Positions 10,980 to 20,714 of a stretch of 64,000 nucleotides of DNA are shown here, one piece after another. The position numbers were made by a program, and so were the translations under genes. The notes beneath the pieces are model-generated. The model did not search any database, had not been told where the DNA came from, and saw nothing but the letters and a program-made list of their open reading frames with translations. This stretch comes from Cristatella mucedo (taxonomy: Eukaryota; Bryozoa; Phylactolaemata; Cristatellidae), in NCBI GenBank assembly GCA_009760855.2, contig WPIO01000370.1:1-64000 (forward strand), given 5' to 3'. The first letter of the stretch is position 1. Each line of letters opens with the position of its first letter.

Positions 10980-12593
10980 TGTGTTTTTGAGTTCTTTTTA
11001 AGTGTAGTCAAGTCAGGGGATGTTCTGACGAAAAGCCGGAAGGAGTTCCAGGCTTTGGGAGCATTCGAACTAAATGCACGGTCTTCTAAGGATTTGAGGT
11101 TGGTACGAGGTATTGTTAGACTGTTGGATTCCGAAAATCAGGTGGTCTGATACTTGCCCTGGTGGGGCAGTAGATCTGAGAGATCGGCTGGAGCCAAAAA
11201 ATGAAGCGTCCTAAAAGTGAGCGACAAACGTTGAAGTTAATCTGTTGCTTGACTGATAGCCAGTGCAGGTCAGCTAGAAGTGGTGTGTTGTGGCAACTGC
11301 GACTCTCACCACAGACAAGCCTAGCTGTCGAGTTTTGCACCAGCTGAAAACGCCTGATCACACATGCCGGTAGGCCGGTAAGCAGTGAGTTGCAAAAGTC
11401 GAGAAGGGATGTTACGAATGCATGGACCAATTTAGAAGAGGTATCCTTATCTAAACAAGCCAGATTTTTAGCAATGTAATGTAGCTGAAAGTAGACAAAT
11501 TTGACTGTGGAGCAGATGTGGTCGTCTAACGAGAGGTCGCTTTGGAAAACGACACCTACATTTCGAGCTGACTCAACAGGAATTATGATGGCAGAGCCAA
11601 TTTTAAGCGTCAGCCTTTCCAATTTCTGATACCCACTGGGTTAGCCAATTACTAGTAAGTTAGTTTTATCATAGTTTAGTTTGAGAAAATTTGCTGCCAT
11701 CCATGTGCGGATGTCATGAATACGTGCAGCAACTGAGTTGAGAGAATTTGAGGTGCTCAAAGGCTGGGAGGGATCAAAGCAAAGGTACAACTGAGTGTCA
11801 TTCGCATAGAAGTGAAAGCCTAGATTGTGCTTGGCAATCACATCAGCAAGAGGGAGAGTGTAAACTGTTAAAGAACTGGACCTAGCACGGAGCCCTGAGG
11901 TACCTCATATTTAAGAGGTACCTCAGATGATCTTTGTCCATTCACGTCAATACTCTGGAGTCTCCACTAAGATTAGATCTGAACCATTGCAGAGCGATGA
12001 TGTGAGTGATGTGCAGGCGAGATTACAGGCACGCTAAAATATCTTTGTGATCGATAGGATCAATAGCTGCCGAAAGATCGAGCTAAACAAGCTGAGACAC
12101 TCTAACCATGTCTGCATTCATAAGTAGGTTGTTGTATACCCTAAGTAATACTGACTCTGTGGAGTGATTAGGGGTAAAGCCAGGCTGAAAATTCCTAGCA
12201 TGGCTTGAAGTTCCGAGATATGAGTTCCGATCGTCCCCCACGACCAGTTCCAGTGTCTTTGATAGGAATGGTAGAAGGGAGGCTGGGTGATAGTTGCTCA
12301 AGTTCTCTTGGTCTAGTGTCGCTTTCTTGAGATGTGGCCTGAGTACGGCTTTTTCGAAAGGTGCTGAGACATAACTTGATGCTAATGACATATAAAAGAT
12401 GTTAGTTAAGCATGGCGGCAGCAGATCAATGCACAGTGGGAGCAGGACAGTGGGAATACGGTCTAGAGGTATGGTTGTCTTCTTTGATTGGGATAGAAAC
12501 TTCAGGACTAGATCACTAGTGACCTGCTAAATGTAGTTATTGTAGTTATTGAGGTGTAGCCAGGAATCGGGGAACAGCATTGTAGTTTAGATG

Positions 12594-13285
12594 TTAATAA
12601 TAATAATAATATTGCACTTGATAAAACGCCCTCGGAGAACTTATTCTCTCTGTAGGCGATTTACATTTGCTGCAAAGAGAAATGCAATTGAACGGTGAGT
12701 AAAATCATTCTTGATAAAGAAACAAAATGTATAACAAAGTTAGGGGTGACATGCACAGGGTCAGCCTGTAAATAAATATAAAATATAATTCATTTACATA
12801 GTGCCCCAAGAGAACTTAATCTCTATTCAGGCGCTTTACATATGCCTCGGGGCTCGAGCCCACGACCTCAGTCAGACCTTGGTCGAGGCGAGCACCTTAA
12901 CCGCTAGATCAAACCAGCTCGGCAAATGTGGTTAGTGGCAGCATGCACAGTGTCAGCATGCATAAGCACATCAAGGACGAATCACAGGGACTCATTAAAT
13001 GCTGTCCTAAATAGGTGTGTTTTTTCGTTCTTTTTAAATGTGGTCAGGTCAGGGGTTGTTCTAACACAGGTCGGGAGGGAGTTCCAGGCTTTAGGAGCAT
13101 ACGAACTAAACGCACGATTTCCAAAGGATTTGAGGTTAGTACGGGGTATTTCTAGACTGTTGGATTCCAAAAAGCTGATGGTACGGTGCTTGGCCTGATG
13201 GGGTAGTATATCTGAGAGATAGGCTGGAGCCAAAGAATGAAGTAACCTAAAAGTGAGCGACAAAACCTTGAGGTCAAAATACCTG
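12594..13285 (-). mobile_element. LINE-A 3' fragment with nested SINE-1
   Basis: The ATT tail complement starts at 12,594, directly next to the truncated 5' end of the previous LINE-A copy. The hairpin follows at about 12,612-12,670. The C-terminal coding end (FRLLHSLAPAYLSDILPHQAKHRT, then AFSSYAPKAWNSLPTCVRT) lies at about 13,285-12,990. It is 5'-truncated in the C-terminal domain. A minus-strand SINE-1 splits the 3' UTR at 12,772-12,923. Confidence 0.85.
12772..12923 (-). mobile_element. SINE-1, copy d
   Basis: The complement shows the tRNA-like head, with B-box region GGCTCGAGCCC at about 12,860-12,850 and CTAGCGGTTAAGGTGC near 12,910-12,893, followed by CATATGTAAAGCGCC and AGATTAAGTTCTCTTGGGGC. 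It is inserted into a LINE-A 3' UTR. The motif AAAT lies at both edges and may be part of a target-site duplication. Confidence 0.8.
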
Positions 13286-13289
13286 TAAA

Positions 13290-13677
13290 TTAGTGGCACG
13301 ATGCCAAGCTCTGCCCTTTGCTTCAGCACGAGCTTGCATTACGAAGATGCACGATGGGTAGGCGAACTCTGCACGTCTCCAGCTGATGCGTTGGTGCCTG
13401 TTCGAAGTTTTAAAGTGATTTTTAAGCTTGGTGCTTACCAGTGCTCCATTCAGTGCATAATACTAGTCGATTACTCTCATAAGGCCTACAGGATGTTATC
13501 TCATCTGAAAAGTATCACGATCAGACATGCTTAGGGTAGAGCAATGGCATGAATCCCTGATGGGGTGAATTAAGGAAGTTGTTCTTACTTTTTGGTGAGT
13601 TTTGAGCTAAGAAAACGCTCGGTGCAGTGCATATTACTAGCCAGGTGCACTGTAAAATAGCTAGCTGAATCAGCCAG
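13290..13677. other. Unassigned stretch between LINE-A and the duplicated block
   Basis: No recognised element or gene. Two similar pieces (around 13,440 and 13,625, CAGTGCATAxTACTAG) suggest a small local duplication. Confidence 0.4.
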
Positions 13678-14042
13678 ACTGTATTTAATGTAATGAACTG
13701 AATCTCTGTCGTAACTCCACGAAGCCACCGATGCTATGTGGGCGTTATGCTAGAGATTGTTGAATACCTTACTAACAGTCTAAACGTCTCTGGGTGCGTA
13801 TTCTGTAGCCAATAGAATTCATCTCGCCCAACAAAAACAAATTTAGAAGCGTAGCCGAGTCAGGAGAGTAGCTGAGGTAGTTAGTTACATGGACGTAGCA
13901 GCTAAGGATGGCTATAAAGAATGGACCGGAGCAGGAAGCACGAGAGTAGTTGGCGTTGCTTAAGAATCATGGGAGTGATTTACACTGTCTATGACCTACA
14001 GAGCAAAAGCTTCTGTCGCTAATGGTCTTATAGATAGAAGAT
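13678..14042 (-). mobile_element. LINE-B 3' end fragment (duplicate)
   Basis: This is homologous to 1605-1972, with shared landmarks AGCCAATAGAATTCATCTCG and GAGCAAAAGCTTCTGT. It corresponds to the C-terminal codons and 3' UTR of LINE-B on the minus strand. It forms the left arm of the second composite block. Confidence 0.65.
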
Positions 14043-14044
14043 TT

Positions 14045-14925
14045 ATTACAATTCTAACTTGGAGATCTCAGCGCGATAGTCGATGGCGTCCGCAAGAGAG
14101 TCGGAAACGTCCGCCAGAGAGGCAACGGCCTGGGATGCAGAACAAGACATGAAGACTGGTCTCGGACAAGCCGGAGGGCTGTAACCCTGCATCGGCCGGA
14201 GAGACTCTGCAGGCCGGAGACTCATCCCAGGACGGATATGCGGCAGCGAAAGTTGGAGGCATGGTGGTGTTGGTCGGAGACTCAGCGGCAGGAGCAGGTT
14301 AAAGACGCTGTGGCTTAAGTCGTAGACCAGGCGGTGCAAGTCGGAGGCGTGGCGGCAGAATCCTCGGGAGCAGCTGTTGCGATGGCTACCGAGGTCAGAA
14401 CAATGGCAGCTGTACAAGTCATATCGGCATAGATGGTTGGTGTTCCACATTTCCGGATGGTTGTGAAAGACCGTACTTCAGCCCGCCTCCTGAATGCGGC
14501 TTTAGGATAGCCAGCCTGCCTGTGGGGGTCAGTGGTTGATGTAGGCTGTTACCCTGATGCAGCACTGGCTGTCTAGGGTGGTATGTTCAGTAGGTAGGTG
14601 TACTCAATGCTGCTTGGTACATTGGGGTTGCTAGTATTGCTGCGGGGCACTCGTAGTCTTAAAATCACGGGGCAGTGTAGTTTGATTATATGCAGGCTGG
14701 TACAGGTTCTCGGGTAACCTGCTGGTGAACTGAAGTTGGATACATCATCAGGGTCAGCTGGTGCACACCTATGGTACCCCTCTCATTCATCATCAGAGTC
14801 GGCCGGTGCTGAGCCGTGGTTGAACAGTGGGACACACGAGTGGAAGAGAGGGGTTCAGGGAGTCGCTCTTCCCTCTTTCCGTTCGTAGTAAAAATAAATG
14901 CTGGCGTTGGTCGTTGGCTGGGGCT
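14045..14925 (+). mobile_element. LTR-B long terminal repeat, copy 2 (uninterrupted)
   Basis: This aligns with 1975-2545 plus 3045-3110, and its 3' third aligns with 17,950-18,240, which precedes the LTR-B gag remains. It contains CATCAGAGTCGGCCG, GAGAGGGGTTCAGGGAGTCG and an AATAAA near 14,895. It shows the site before LINE-A insertion. The 5' end and terminal TG/CA are not fixed. Confidence 0.55.
14046..14160 (-). repeat. Heptad-coding minisatellite, second copy
   Basis: The minus strand reads SQAVASLADVSDSLADAID, two to three turns of the SLADxxD heptad encoded by ~21-bp DNA units. It lies at the end of a 134-codon frame (14,046-14,450) whose upstream part is Ser/Leu/Arg/Pro-rich and unrecognised. 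The corresponding array at 1978-2110 keeps the heptad but is frameshifted. Confidence 0.5.
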
Positions 14926-14929
14926 TTGT

Positions 14930-15715
14930 GCTGTGTCGGAACCAAACGATTCACTAGCCGGTAGTTCCCTGCCCTGCGAGGGTCATGGGTGCTAAACGGG
15001 CCTCCCCGTTAAGGAACAGCTACCATGCGGCTTCCTAGTCAGTGTTCGTGTCTGAAAGGCAGAGCCACCAACCAGTAGATCGCTGACCAAGAAAGACATC
15101 ACCCTGCCGACCCGAAGCCAACGGTTATTTGGAAAAAGCCCAACTGCTGCATACTTATCAGTTTGGTTACGTCCTGCTGCCAGCAGAGCATCCTGGATGC
15201 CTTCTAACGACACCGGCACATTACCATACTGCCGTATCGGTGCTGTCGTCGATGATCAGGTCTGGTTCTCAAGCCGGATTACCGGCATACAGGAGGGCAC
15301 AGCTTGGCGACCTGCAGGTGAGCTCCTTGGCCGGACGAGCTCCAATCAGGCGGCTCTGAACCGGGCTGTGTCGGGCATTGATAACAGACAGCCTCGGCCG
15401 GTAATGGGTCAGCACATGACAAGCTGTCTTTCCATCCCTACGGCATCGGCTGCAGCTGCTAACGAGTTCCCAGGTATAACCAACTTCTAGCACTGGTAGC
15501 CCGTCCCGGTATGAGCTGCGGACGAACCGCCAGGCCCGGAATAATAAGCCAAGCCCTTAGGTCTCGAGGGTGACCATGGGTGGCGAATATGCCTGCAATC
15601 GTGCAGCTCTGACCCTGCACGGTACATACTGGGCCACCCAGGCCCGGCTTTCAAAAAGTCTGGCAAATTTCCGAAGCATTCGTGATAACCACAAGTGGCA
15701 CGACATAGTGCTTGA
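14930..15715 (-). pseudogene. RLE-1: C-terminal end of an R2-like LINE, copy 2
   Basis: This is a near-identical duplicate of 3110-3920, at a constant offset of 11,793 bp. It keeps the CSRCRRDGKTACHVLTHYRP knuckle, the stop just before the PDLIIDD motif, and the VPVSLEGIQDALL segment after the same frame change. Sharing of the defects shows the element was already dead before the block was duplicated. Small differences (for example ARHSPVQ against ARHRPVQ) have accumulated since. Confidence 0.6.
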
Positions 15716-16160
15716 TTAGCTTAGGGTCGGTAGACACGTGCAGCGATTCAGGGGCCGGCCAGGTCAAGGCAGCAGGATATCAGCTTGAGGCATTTATGCA
15801 CTTTTGACCACAGAGGATGCTCCTAGTCAGTGCGTAAAATGGAGGTGCTAAGCTGACGAAGCCATGGATTCCGAGGAGCGAGATGCGAAAGAGAAATGCA
15901 GTGACTCAAAGTTCGGCCAACCTCATCGGAAGTGGCTTAGAACCGTCCGAGCTTTTTTCGGCAGGCTGCAGCTCAGCTTTATGGACAAGCCGTGCCCGAC
16001 GGAGGTAGTCAAGCCGTGCAGGAAAACCTTGCTGGCTTAGAACTGCATACCCAGTACTGACGCAGATTGTTCAGCTGCAGACACGAGGGACCGTAGACCG
16101 GAACACGTCCCTAAGAACAGGGTTAGGTCACCTGCCAGGCACGGACCGACAGCTCGGTAA
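15715..16160 (-). other. Upstream part of the RLE-1 block, copy 2
   Basis: Nearly identical to 3920-4366. No open frame or motif was recognised. Confidence 0.4.
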
Positions 16161-16161
16161 T

Positions 16162-16310
16162 GCCGAGCTGGTTTGGTCCAGTGGTTAAGGTGCTGGCCCC
16201 GACCAAGGTCTGGCTAAGGTCTTGGGCTCAAACCCCCAGGACATAGTTGAAGCGCCTGATTAGAAATTAAGTTCTCTTGTGGCACTATATAAACAAATCA
16301 TATTCTTCTA
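16162..16310 (+). mobile_element. SINE-1, copy b
   Basis: TTTGGTCCAGTGGTTAAGG and GGCTCAAACCCCC give the tRNA-like head. AAGCGCCTGATTAGAAATTA then AGTTCTCTTGTGGCAC gives the LINE-A-like hairpin; the right arm has one change (GGCAC for GGCGC). It occupies the same place as copy a in the duplicated block. Confidence 0.8.
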
Positions 16311-16681
16311 TATTCATGCCAACCTGGAAGTAAGACTTATGCATGCTAGTTGAAAGTCTGGCGATCGGTACAGCACCAACGCTACGGGTCTTAAGATTCC
16401 TCAATTCACAGGTTAATCTGCAGAAATGGGTTAGCAGGCTTGAATGACATGGACTAAATGACGTTTGCATACGGTCCAACCATCCAAATTCAGCATTAAG
16501 GGAGTCTGCAGCATAGAATTTAAGAACTATACTTAGCCTATGCTATGATCATTGTTTTACGTCCGGGTCATCAATAGTGGCCATTGCTTACAAGCTTTTC
16601 GCAGGGCCAGGGCGGCCAGTAGTAGGGGTTATCCCCCCACAATGGCTGCTAACAGTGAGAGTTGTCCCATAAAGCCCATTT

Positions 16682-16958
16682 ATAATAATAATAATACTAA
16701 TAATATTGCGCTTGATAAAGCACCCTCAGAGAACTTAATCTCTTTCTAGGCGCTTTACATTTGCTGCAAAGTGATACGCAATAGAATAGTAAGTAAAATC
16801 ATGCTTAAAAGCAAACAAAATGAATAACATGGTTAGGGGTTACATGCGCTGGGTCAGCATGCAAATGTGGTTAGTGGCAGCATGAACAGTGTCAGCACGC
16901 ATAAGCACATCGAGGACGAATCACAAGGACCCACTAAATGCTGTCCTAAATAGGTATA
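16682..16958 (-). mobile_element. LINE-A 3' fragment (young subfamily)
   Basis: The tail complement TAATAATAATAATACTAATA is followed by the hairpin and the 3' UTR up to GCTGTCCTAAATAGGT. It belongs to the subfamily with CACTTTGCAGC before the hairpin, as in the plus copies at 17.3 and 37.7 kb. It stops just inside the ORF2 end. Confidence 0.85.
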
Positions 16959-17299
16959 ATATATTATTATCGTACTAAGACCAATAAAATGAATGGCATG
17001 AAAATTGGCACAAAGAACACTCGTAACATCAGCTATCGTTAGACGTGATAGCTGCCGTCTTGACCTTCTGATGACCTGTGCAAGTCCAAGGTCACATATG
17101 GCACTGCAGCTCAGTCATTGCACTGCAGCTCAGATTTACTACCAGTCATTGTAGAAATATGGCAAACCACTCAAAAGATGCATGACACTTGACTCCAAGC
17201 TAACCTTACAACAAGCAAAATATAAAAAAATTCGACATCTCAAACTGCTGACTGTCATCACGACCACAGCCCAGGGACATTTTCATACCGGCAAATTAT
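16959..17299. other. Unassigned stretch between two LINE-A fragments
   Basis: It contains a short direct repeat (GCACTGCAGCTCAG twice near 17,102-17,132). No gene or element was recognised. Confidence 0.4.
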
Positions 17300-17305
17300 A
17301 GGCAT

Positions 17306-17927
17306 ATGGCAGGTAGACTTGTCTGTCGTGAGCGTCGCGGTTGCCACATTACTCCACTTCTCGCCGACCTGCACTGGTTACCAGTCAAGCAACGGATTGA
17401 CTTCAAGGTTTTGTCGCTCACTTTTAGGTCTCTTCATTCTATGGCTCCAGCCTATCTTTCAGAGATACTACCTTATCAGGCAAAGCATCGTACCACTCGC
17501 TTTTCGGAATCCAACAGTCTAGAAATACCTCATACAAACCTTAAATCCTTTGGAGACCGTGCATTTAGCTCGTATGCTCCCACAGCCTGGAACTCCCTCC
17601 CGACCTGCATCAGAACATCCCCTGACCTGACCACATTTAAAAGAAACTTAAAAACATACCTATTTAGGACAGCATTTAGTGGGTCCTTGTGATTCGTCCT
17701 CGATGTGCTTATGCGTGCTGACACTGTTCATGCTGCCACTAACCACATTTGCATGCTGACCCAGTGCATGTAACCCCTAACCATGTTATTCATTTTGTTT
17801 GTTTTTCAAGCATGATTTTACTTACTATTCTATTGCGTATCACTTTGCAGCAAATGTAAAGCGCCTAGAAAGAGATTAAGTTCTCTGAGGGCGCTTTATC
17901 AAGTGCAATATTATTATTATTATTATC
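17306..17927 (+). mobile_element. LINE-A 3' fragment (young subfamily, open C-terminal frame)
   Basis: An open frame to 17,692 covers the LINE-A C-terminal domain (LADLHWLPVKQRIDFKVLS, APAYLSEILPYQAKHRTT, SYAPTAWNSLPTCIRTS, ending FRTAFSGSL). It is followed by the 3' UTR, hairpin and ATT tail. It differs from the corresponding part of the 37.7-38.8 kb copy at only a few positions, so both are recent. It is 5'-truncated after the RT domain. Confidence 0.9.
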
Positions 17928-17944
17928 GCACGAACAATTCAATA

Positions 17945-18240
17945 AATAGATAAATATGGATGTTATTGTGGTCTGAGTATATGCAGGCCGGTACTGCTCC
18001 TTCCTTAAACAGCTGTCAGGAGCATCACCAGTGGTGCATAGCTGTGGTCCGCCTGTGGTGCCGTTTGGACAGGCCGGTAACCACAGTCAGATGGTGGACT
18101 CACCATCAGGGTCGGCCGAAACACAGCCGTGGGCGAGGAGGGGGATTCAGTGGGGAGAGAGGGACGAGTGAAGTCGTGCTCCCTCTGCTCTGTAGTAGAA
18201 TAAACTGTTGGTGTTGGTTCTGTGCTGGCATTCTTCGTGC
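17945..18240 (+). mobile_element. LTR-B 5' LTR, 3' part
   Basis: ATGCAGGCCGGTACTGCTCC, CACCATCAGGGTCGGCCG and GTAGTAGAATAAACTG align with the ends of the LTR-B copies at 2440-3110 and 14,670-14,925. The left side is cut off near the ATT tail of the LINE-A copy. A gag-like frame follows after about 30 bp of leader, so this is a 5' LTR. Confidence 0.6.
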
Positions 18241-18272
18241 AAGGCACATCGAAGCACAAGCTATTTCTTGGG

Positions 18273-18920
18273 ATGGAGTCGATGGCATCAATGGTAATGC
18301 TAGGCAAAATCGAACCTTATGACGGCAAAACGGACTTCGTCGCGTGGGTACGTCGACCCGACTCCGTGGCCAAGACGAACAAGATTAAAGATGACGATCT
18401 TGCCGCACTCATGCCCTTGTATTTAACCGGCGGAGCTTTTGCCGTCTAAGAAGGGCTGGTGGACAGTGATAAATGTGACTATACGAAGGTGAAACGCATA
18501 CTCAGGGCCGCGTTTTCGCCTGATTGCTTCCGCACATACGATGAGTTATCAAGCAGAAAACTTCGTGAGGGTGAGTCTCCAGACATTTACTTGGCCGACC
18601 TTGTTCGCTTGGCGTCTATTGTCTTCGCTGCTCAAGCTGGGCACCTGCGTATCCCCCGGAGTCTTTGCTGAAGTGCGCATTTGTGTCGGGCCTACCCGAT
18701 GACGTAAAGCGGCAACTTCGAGCAGCATGCTCGCTTACCAAAGCTGATTTGCCGGTGCTGGTTGAAATGTCGAGGAACTTTGTCTCGTCAAGTGCAGCAT
18801 GTCTCGCCGGCCGTTTCGAGGATCGACGCGCTCAGACCCGTGGCGTCGTGGTGCAGTCTAAGACGGAATCGCAAAGGCGGTACACCGACCGGCCTTTTCG
18901 CAGGGGGCCGCGCACGTGAC
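18273..18920 (+). pseudogene. gag: LTR-B Gag (Ty3/gypsy-like capsid), broken
   Basis: The frame opens with MESMASMVMLGKIEPYDGKT and continues through DDLAALMPLYLTGGAFAV. A TAA then interrupts the frame at 18,447-18,449. The same frame resumes with VKRILRAAFSPDCFRTYDEL and SPDIYLADLVRLA, then shifts at about 18,655-18,665 into LKCAFVSGLPDDVKRQLRAA. This order matches capsid regions of Ty3/gypsy-type Gag proteins of invertebrate retrotransposons. Base composition is more GC-rich than the flanks. No pol is found downstream. Confidence 0.7.
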
Positions 18921-18922
18921 TT

Positions 18923-18964
18923 TGATGGATCTGCGGCGATCCAAATCATCTAGCTGCTGCGTGT
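18923..18964 (+). pseudogene. Nucleocapsid zinc-knuckle remnant
   Basis: The frame reads W-I-C-G-D-P-N-H-L-A-A-A-C, which fits the last three ligands of a C-x2-C-x4-H-x4-C retroviral-type knuckle. The position of the first cysteine holds TGA (18,923-18,925). It lies between Gag capsid and protease, where a nucleocapsid domain is expected. Confidence 0.5.
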
Positions 18965-19023
18965 GGTAAAAAATTCGGCGATCAAAAAAACGAATAAGGG
19001 GAACCGCCGACACCTGTGCCAGC

Positions 19024-19430
19024 GTGTTCCCCTTGACTTCGGCGCGACTGCCCTCCATTGGCATGATGTTAAATGGCCAGTTCGCTACTGCACTTGTCGA
19101 CACCGGCTGCTCCCGCACGGTGCTTGCATCAGTGCTGGCCTCCTCTCGTGATCTGCAGCCAGCGAGGGAGGGTATCTTGATGATGAACGGTGACAGCGCT
19201 CTCTGTACCTCTACGTGTAAGGTCAGTTTGCTAATTAGAGGATTACTGCTAGAGGTTAATTGTTTGGTGACCGATATAATTGCTGGCTGGGACACCATCC
19301 TTAGGATGGATATCATAAGAGCGCAAGGCGGCGTCCGCGTAGGACACGGCTGTGAAGGCCAAGTTGACTTCGGTAATGAGGCTCCAGCCACCCGATGCAT
19401 CCGCGGCGAAAGAAACAGTGTAACCTGTTT
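19024..19430 (+). pseudogene. LTR-B aspartic protease
   Basis: The frame reads GQFATALVDTGCSRTVLAS, with the catalytic Asp-Thr-Gly at 19,099-19,107, then a hydrophobic strand (CKVSLLIRGLLLEVNCLVTD) and the C-terminal AGWDTILRMDIIRAQGGVRV. The latter is the usual ILGMD motif of retroviral-type proteases with Gly changed to Arg. It is in a different frame from Gag and the two are separated by a further shift. Homology fades after about 19,430, so reverse transcriptase and integrase are missing. Confidence 0.7.
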
Positions 19431-19589
19431 GCAGTTCCCTTCAAAATTATATTTCTATTTTGTTAGTTCGAGTTCACTCGGCAGCAAGCTAGCGATGGTG
19501 AATTTAGTTAATTGCCCCCAGGTCCCAAACCCACCTCTATTACACATTGCTCCAATCTCGTATGCTGCGTTGTGCACTAAATAAATCTT

Positions 19590-20325
19590 TCATCGGTATT
19601 AGTGACTCAAAAACTCATTTGATAACTGATGCGACGCCTTCGGAACACAATTTATTGCACTTAATGATTCGCAGTCTCTTGCGGTTTATATGCACTGCCC
19701 TACTCACAATTAAGGTCTCACACTCGACCAAATCGTATCCCAAAACTGCACGCTATGACCACCAATTATGATCAAAGTCGAGCTATGTAACTACATGTAG
19801 ATCTCATAAGGCTACAATGTTTACCCTTCAGCCTATTTAAAATTGAACGTAATTGTGCGACCTTGAGACACTTGACATTGTGCTGCAATTTCCTCCTCTG
19901 CGCCTCTGCTGCTCATTTCCCTTCCGACGTATCTGTAATGTTAGATTTCAACCAAATATCATGTGCTTACACGGTCGAAGAGTTTTCAAATCTGCCTAAG
20001 CATGCAGCGCCTCAATTACCACATTCATCGAGGTAACTCGTGACCTCATCCTGAAGCTCACATCCCAATCAAGACGACAACTGGTCCTCCTTTTATGATG
20101 CATAGATCTGCTGATTTCGTGCATAACTGACACCATAAATATGCCATTAACCTTAGGCTATGTCACAGCACCTTTCGAAAAAGCCGTAGTCAGGCTAATA
20201 CTCAAGAAAGCAATACTAGACTAAGACAGCTTGAGAAAATTCCGCCCAGTCTCCCTTCTACCATTAATATTAAAAACAGTGGAACGACTCGTGGTAGACC
20301 AGCTGAACTCAGTTAGTGAACACAG
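19590..20325 (+). mobile_element. LINE-A, strongly decayed EN-RT piece
   Basis: GGTCTCACACTCGACCAAATC and CATGACCACCAATTAT-like sequence near 19,710-19,770 match the endonuclease end of LINE-A. GGCTATGTCACAGCACCTTT through AAAGCCGTAGTCAGGC and CTCCCTTCTACCATTAATATT (20,155-20,275) match the RT start. The frame is broken throughout. The material between is presumably the linker region with deletions. Confidence 0.6.
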
Positions 20326-20524
20326 CCTCTAGCAGAAAGTCAAACGTGGTACTCAGCATCTAGTTACATTAAAATTAAATTGACTTGTTTTGTGGTTATG
20401 GTTTTCTTTAGATTTTAGGATATGGCGCTTAGAATTTAGCGTTTTGTTTTAAGGGCTTGGTAATGATTTGTTGGGTTTAGAGCTCCGGATTTTGGGCGGT
20501 GTGTTTACAATTAATGGTTAAATA

Positions 20525-20714
20525 CTAACCCATTAACCGTACTTGCATGCTGGGCCAACACATGTCACTCGTAACCACATTATTCTTGTTATTCATTCAA
20601 AATTCTACCACTGATCATTCGATCGTACTTCCTTTGCAGCAAATGTAAAGTGCCTGGAAAGAGATTGATTTCTCGGAAGGCTCTATAGCAAGTGTTTCAT
20701 TATTGTTATTATAA
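20525..20714 (+). mobile_element. LINE-A 3' tail fragment (diverged)
   Basis: CTTGCATGCTGGGCCAACAC, TTTGCAGCAAATGTAAAGTG and the partner arm GGAAGGCTCTATAGCAAGTG followed by ATTATTGTTATTAT identify a diverged 3' UTR, hairpin and tail. The tail meets the tail of the minus copy on its right. Confidence 0.75.

Larger units (their letters stand above)
10495..12592 (-). mobile_element. LINE-A copy, RT to 3' end, with nested SINE-1
   Basis: The minus strand holds the 3' hairpin and tail at 10,495-10,575, the C-terminal domain (DDHICSTVKFVYFQLH and LLADLHWLSVKQQINF) at 11,116-11,622, YANDTQLYLCFDP (YADD changed to YAND) near 11,800, and the RT start (NYHPASLLPFLSK) at 12,083-12,391. The 5' end stops near 12,592, so it is 5'-truncated and lacks the endonuclease. 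Several stops and frameshifts break the frame. A SINE-1 and a dinucleotide repeat interrupt it at 10,760-10,977. Confidence 0.85.

Noticed and set aside
10802-11150. Two overlapping frames of 69 and 109 codons on opposite strands, with runs of His-Thr and Tyr-Ile
   Set aside because: Both are produced by the AC/AT microsatellite, and the flanking residues are SINE-1 and antisense LINE-A sequence.
16682-17927. Inverted LINE-A pair considered as one insertion with 5' inversion (twin priming)
   Set aside because: Both halves have their own hairpin and tail, so they are two separate insertions.
18005-18307. A 100-codon minus-strand frame opposite the LTR-B end
   Set aside because: It lies antisense to LTR and gag sequence and its composition follows the LTR; I treat it as a shadow frame.
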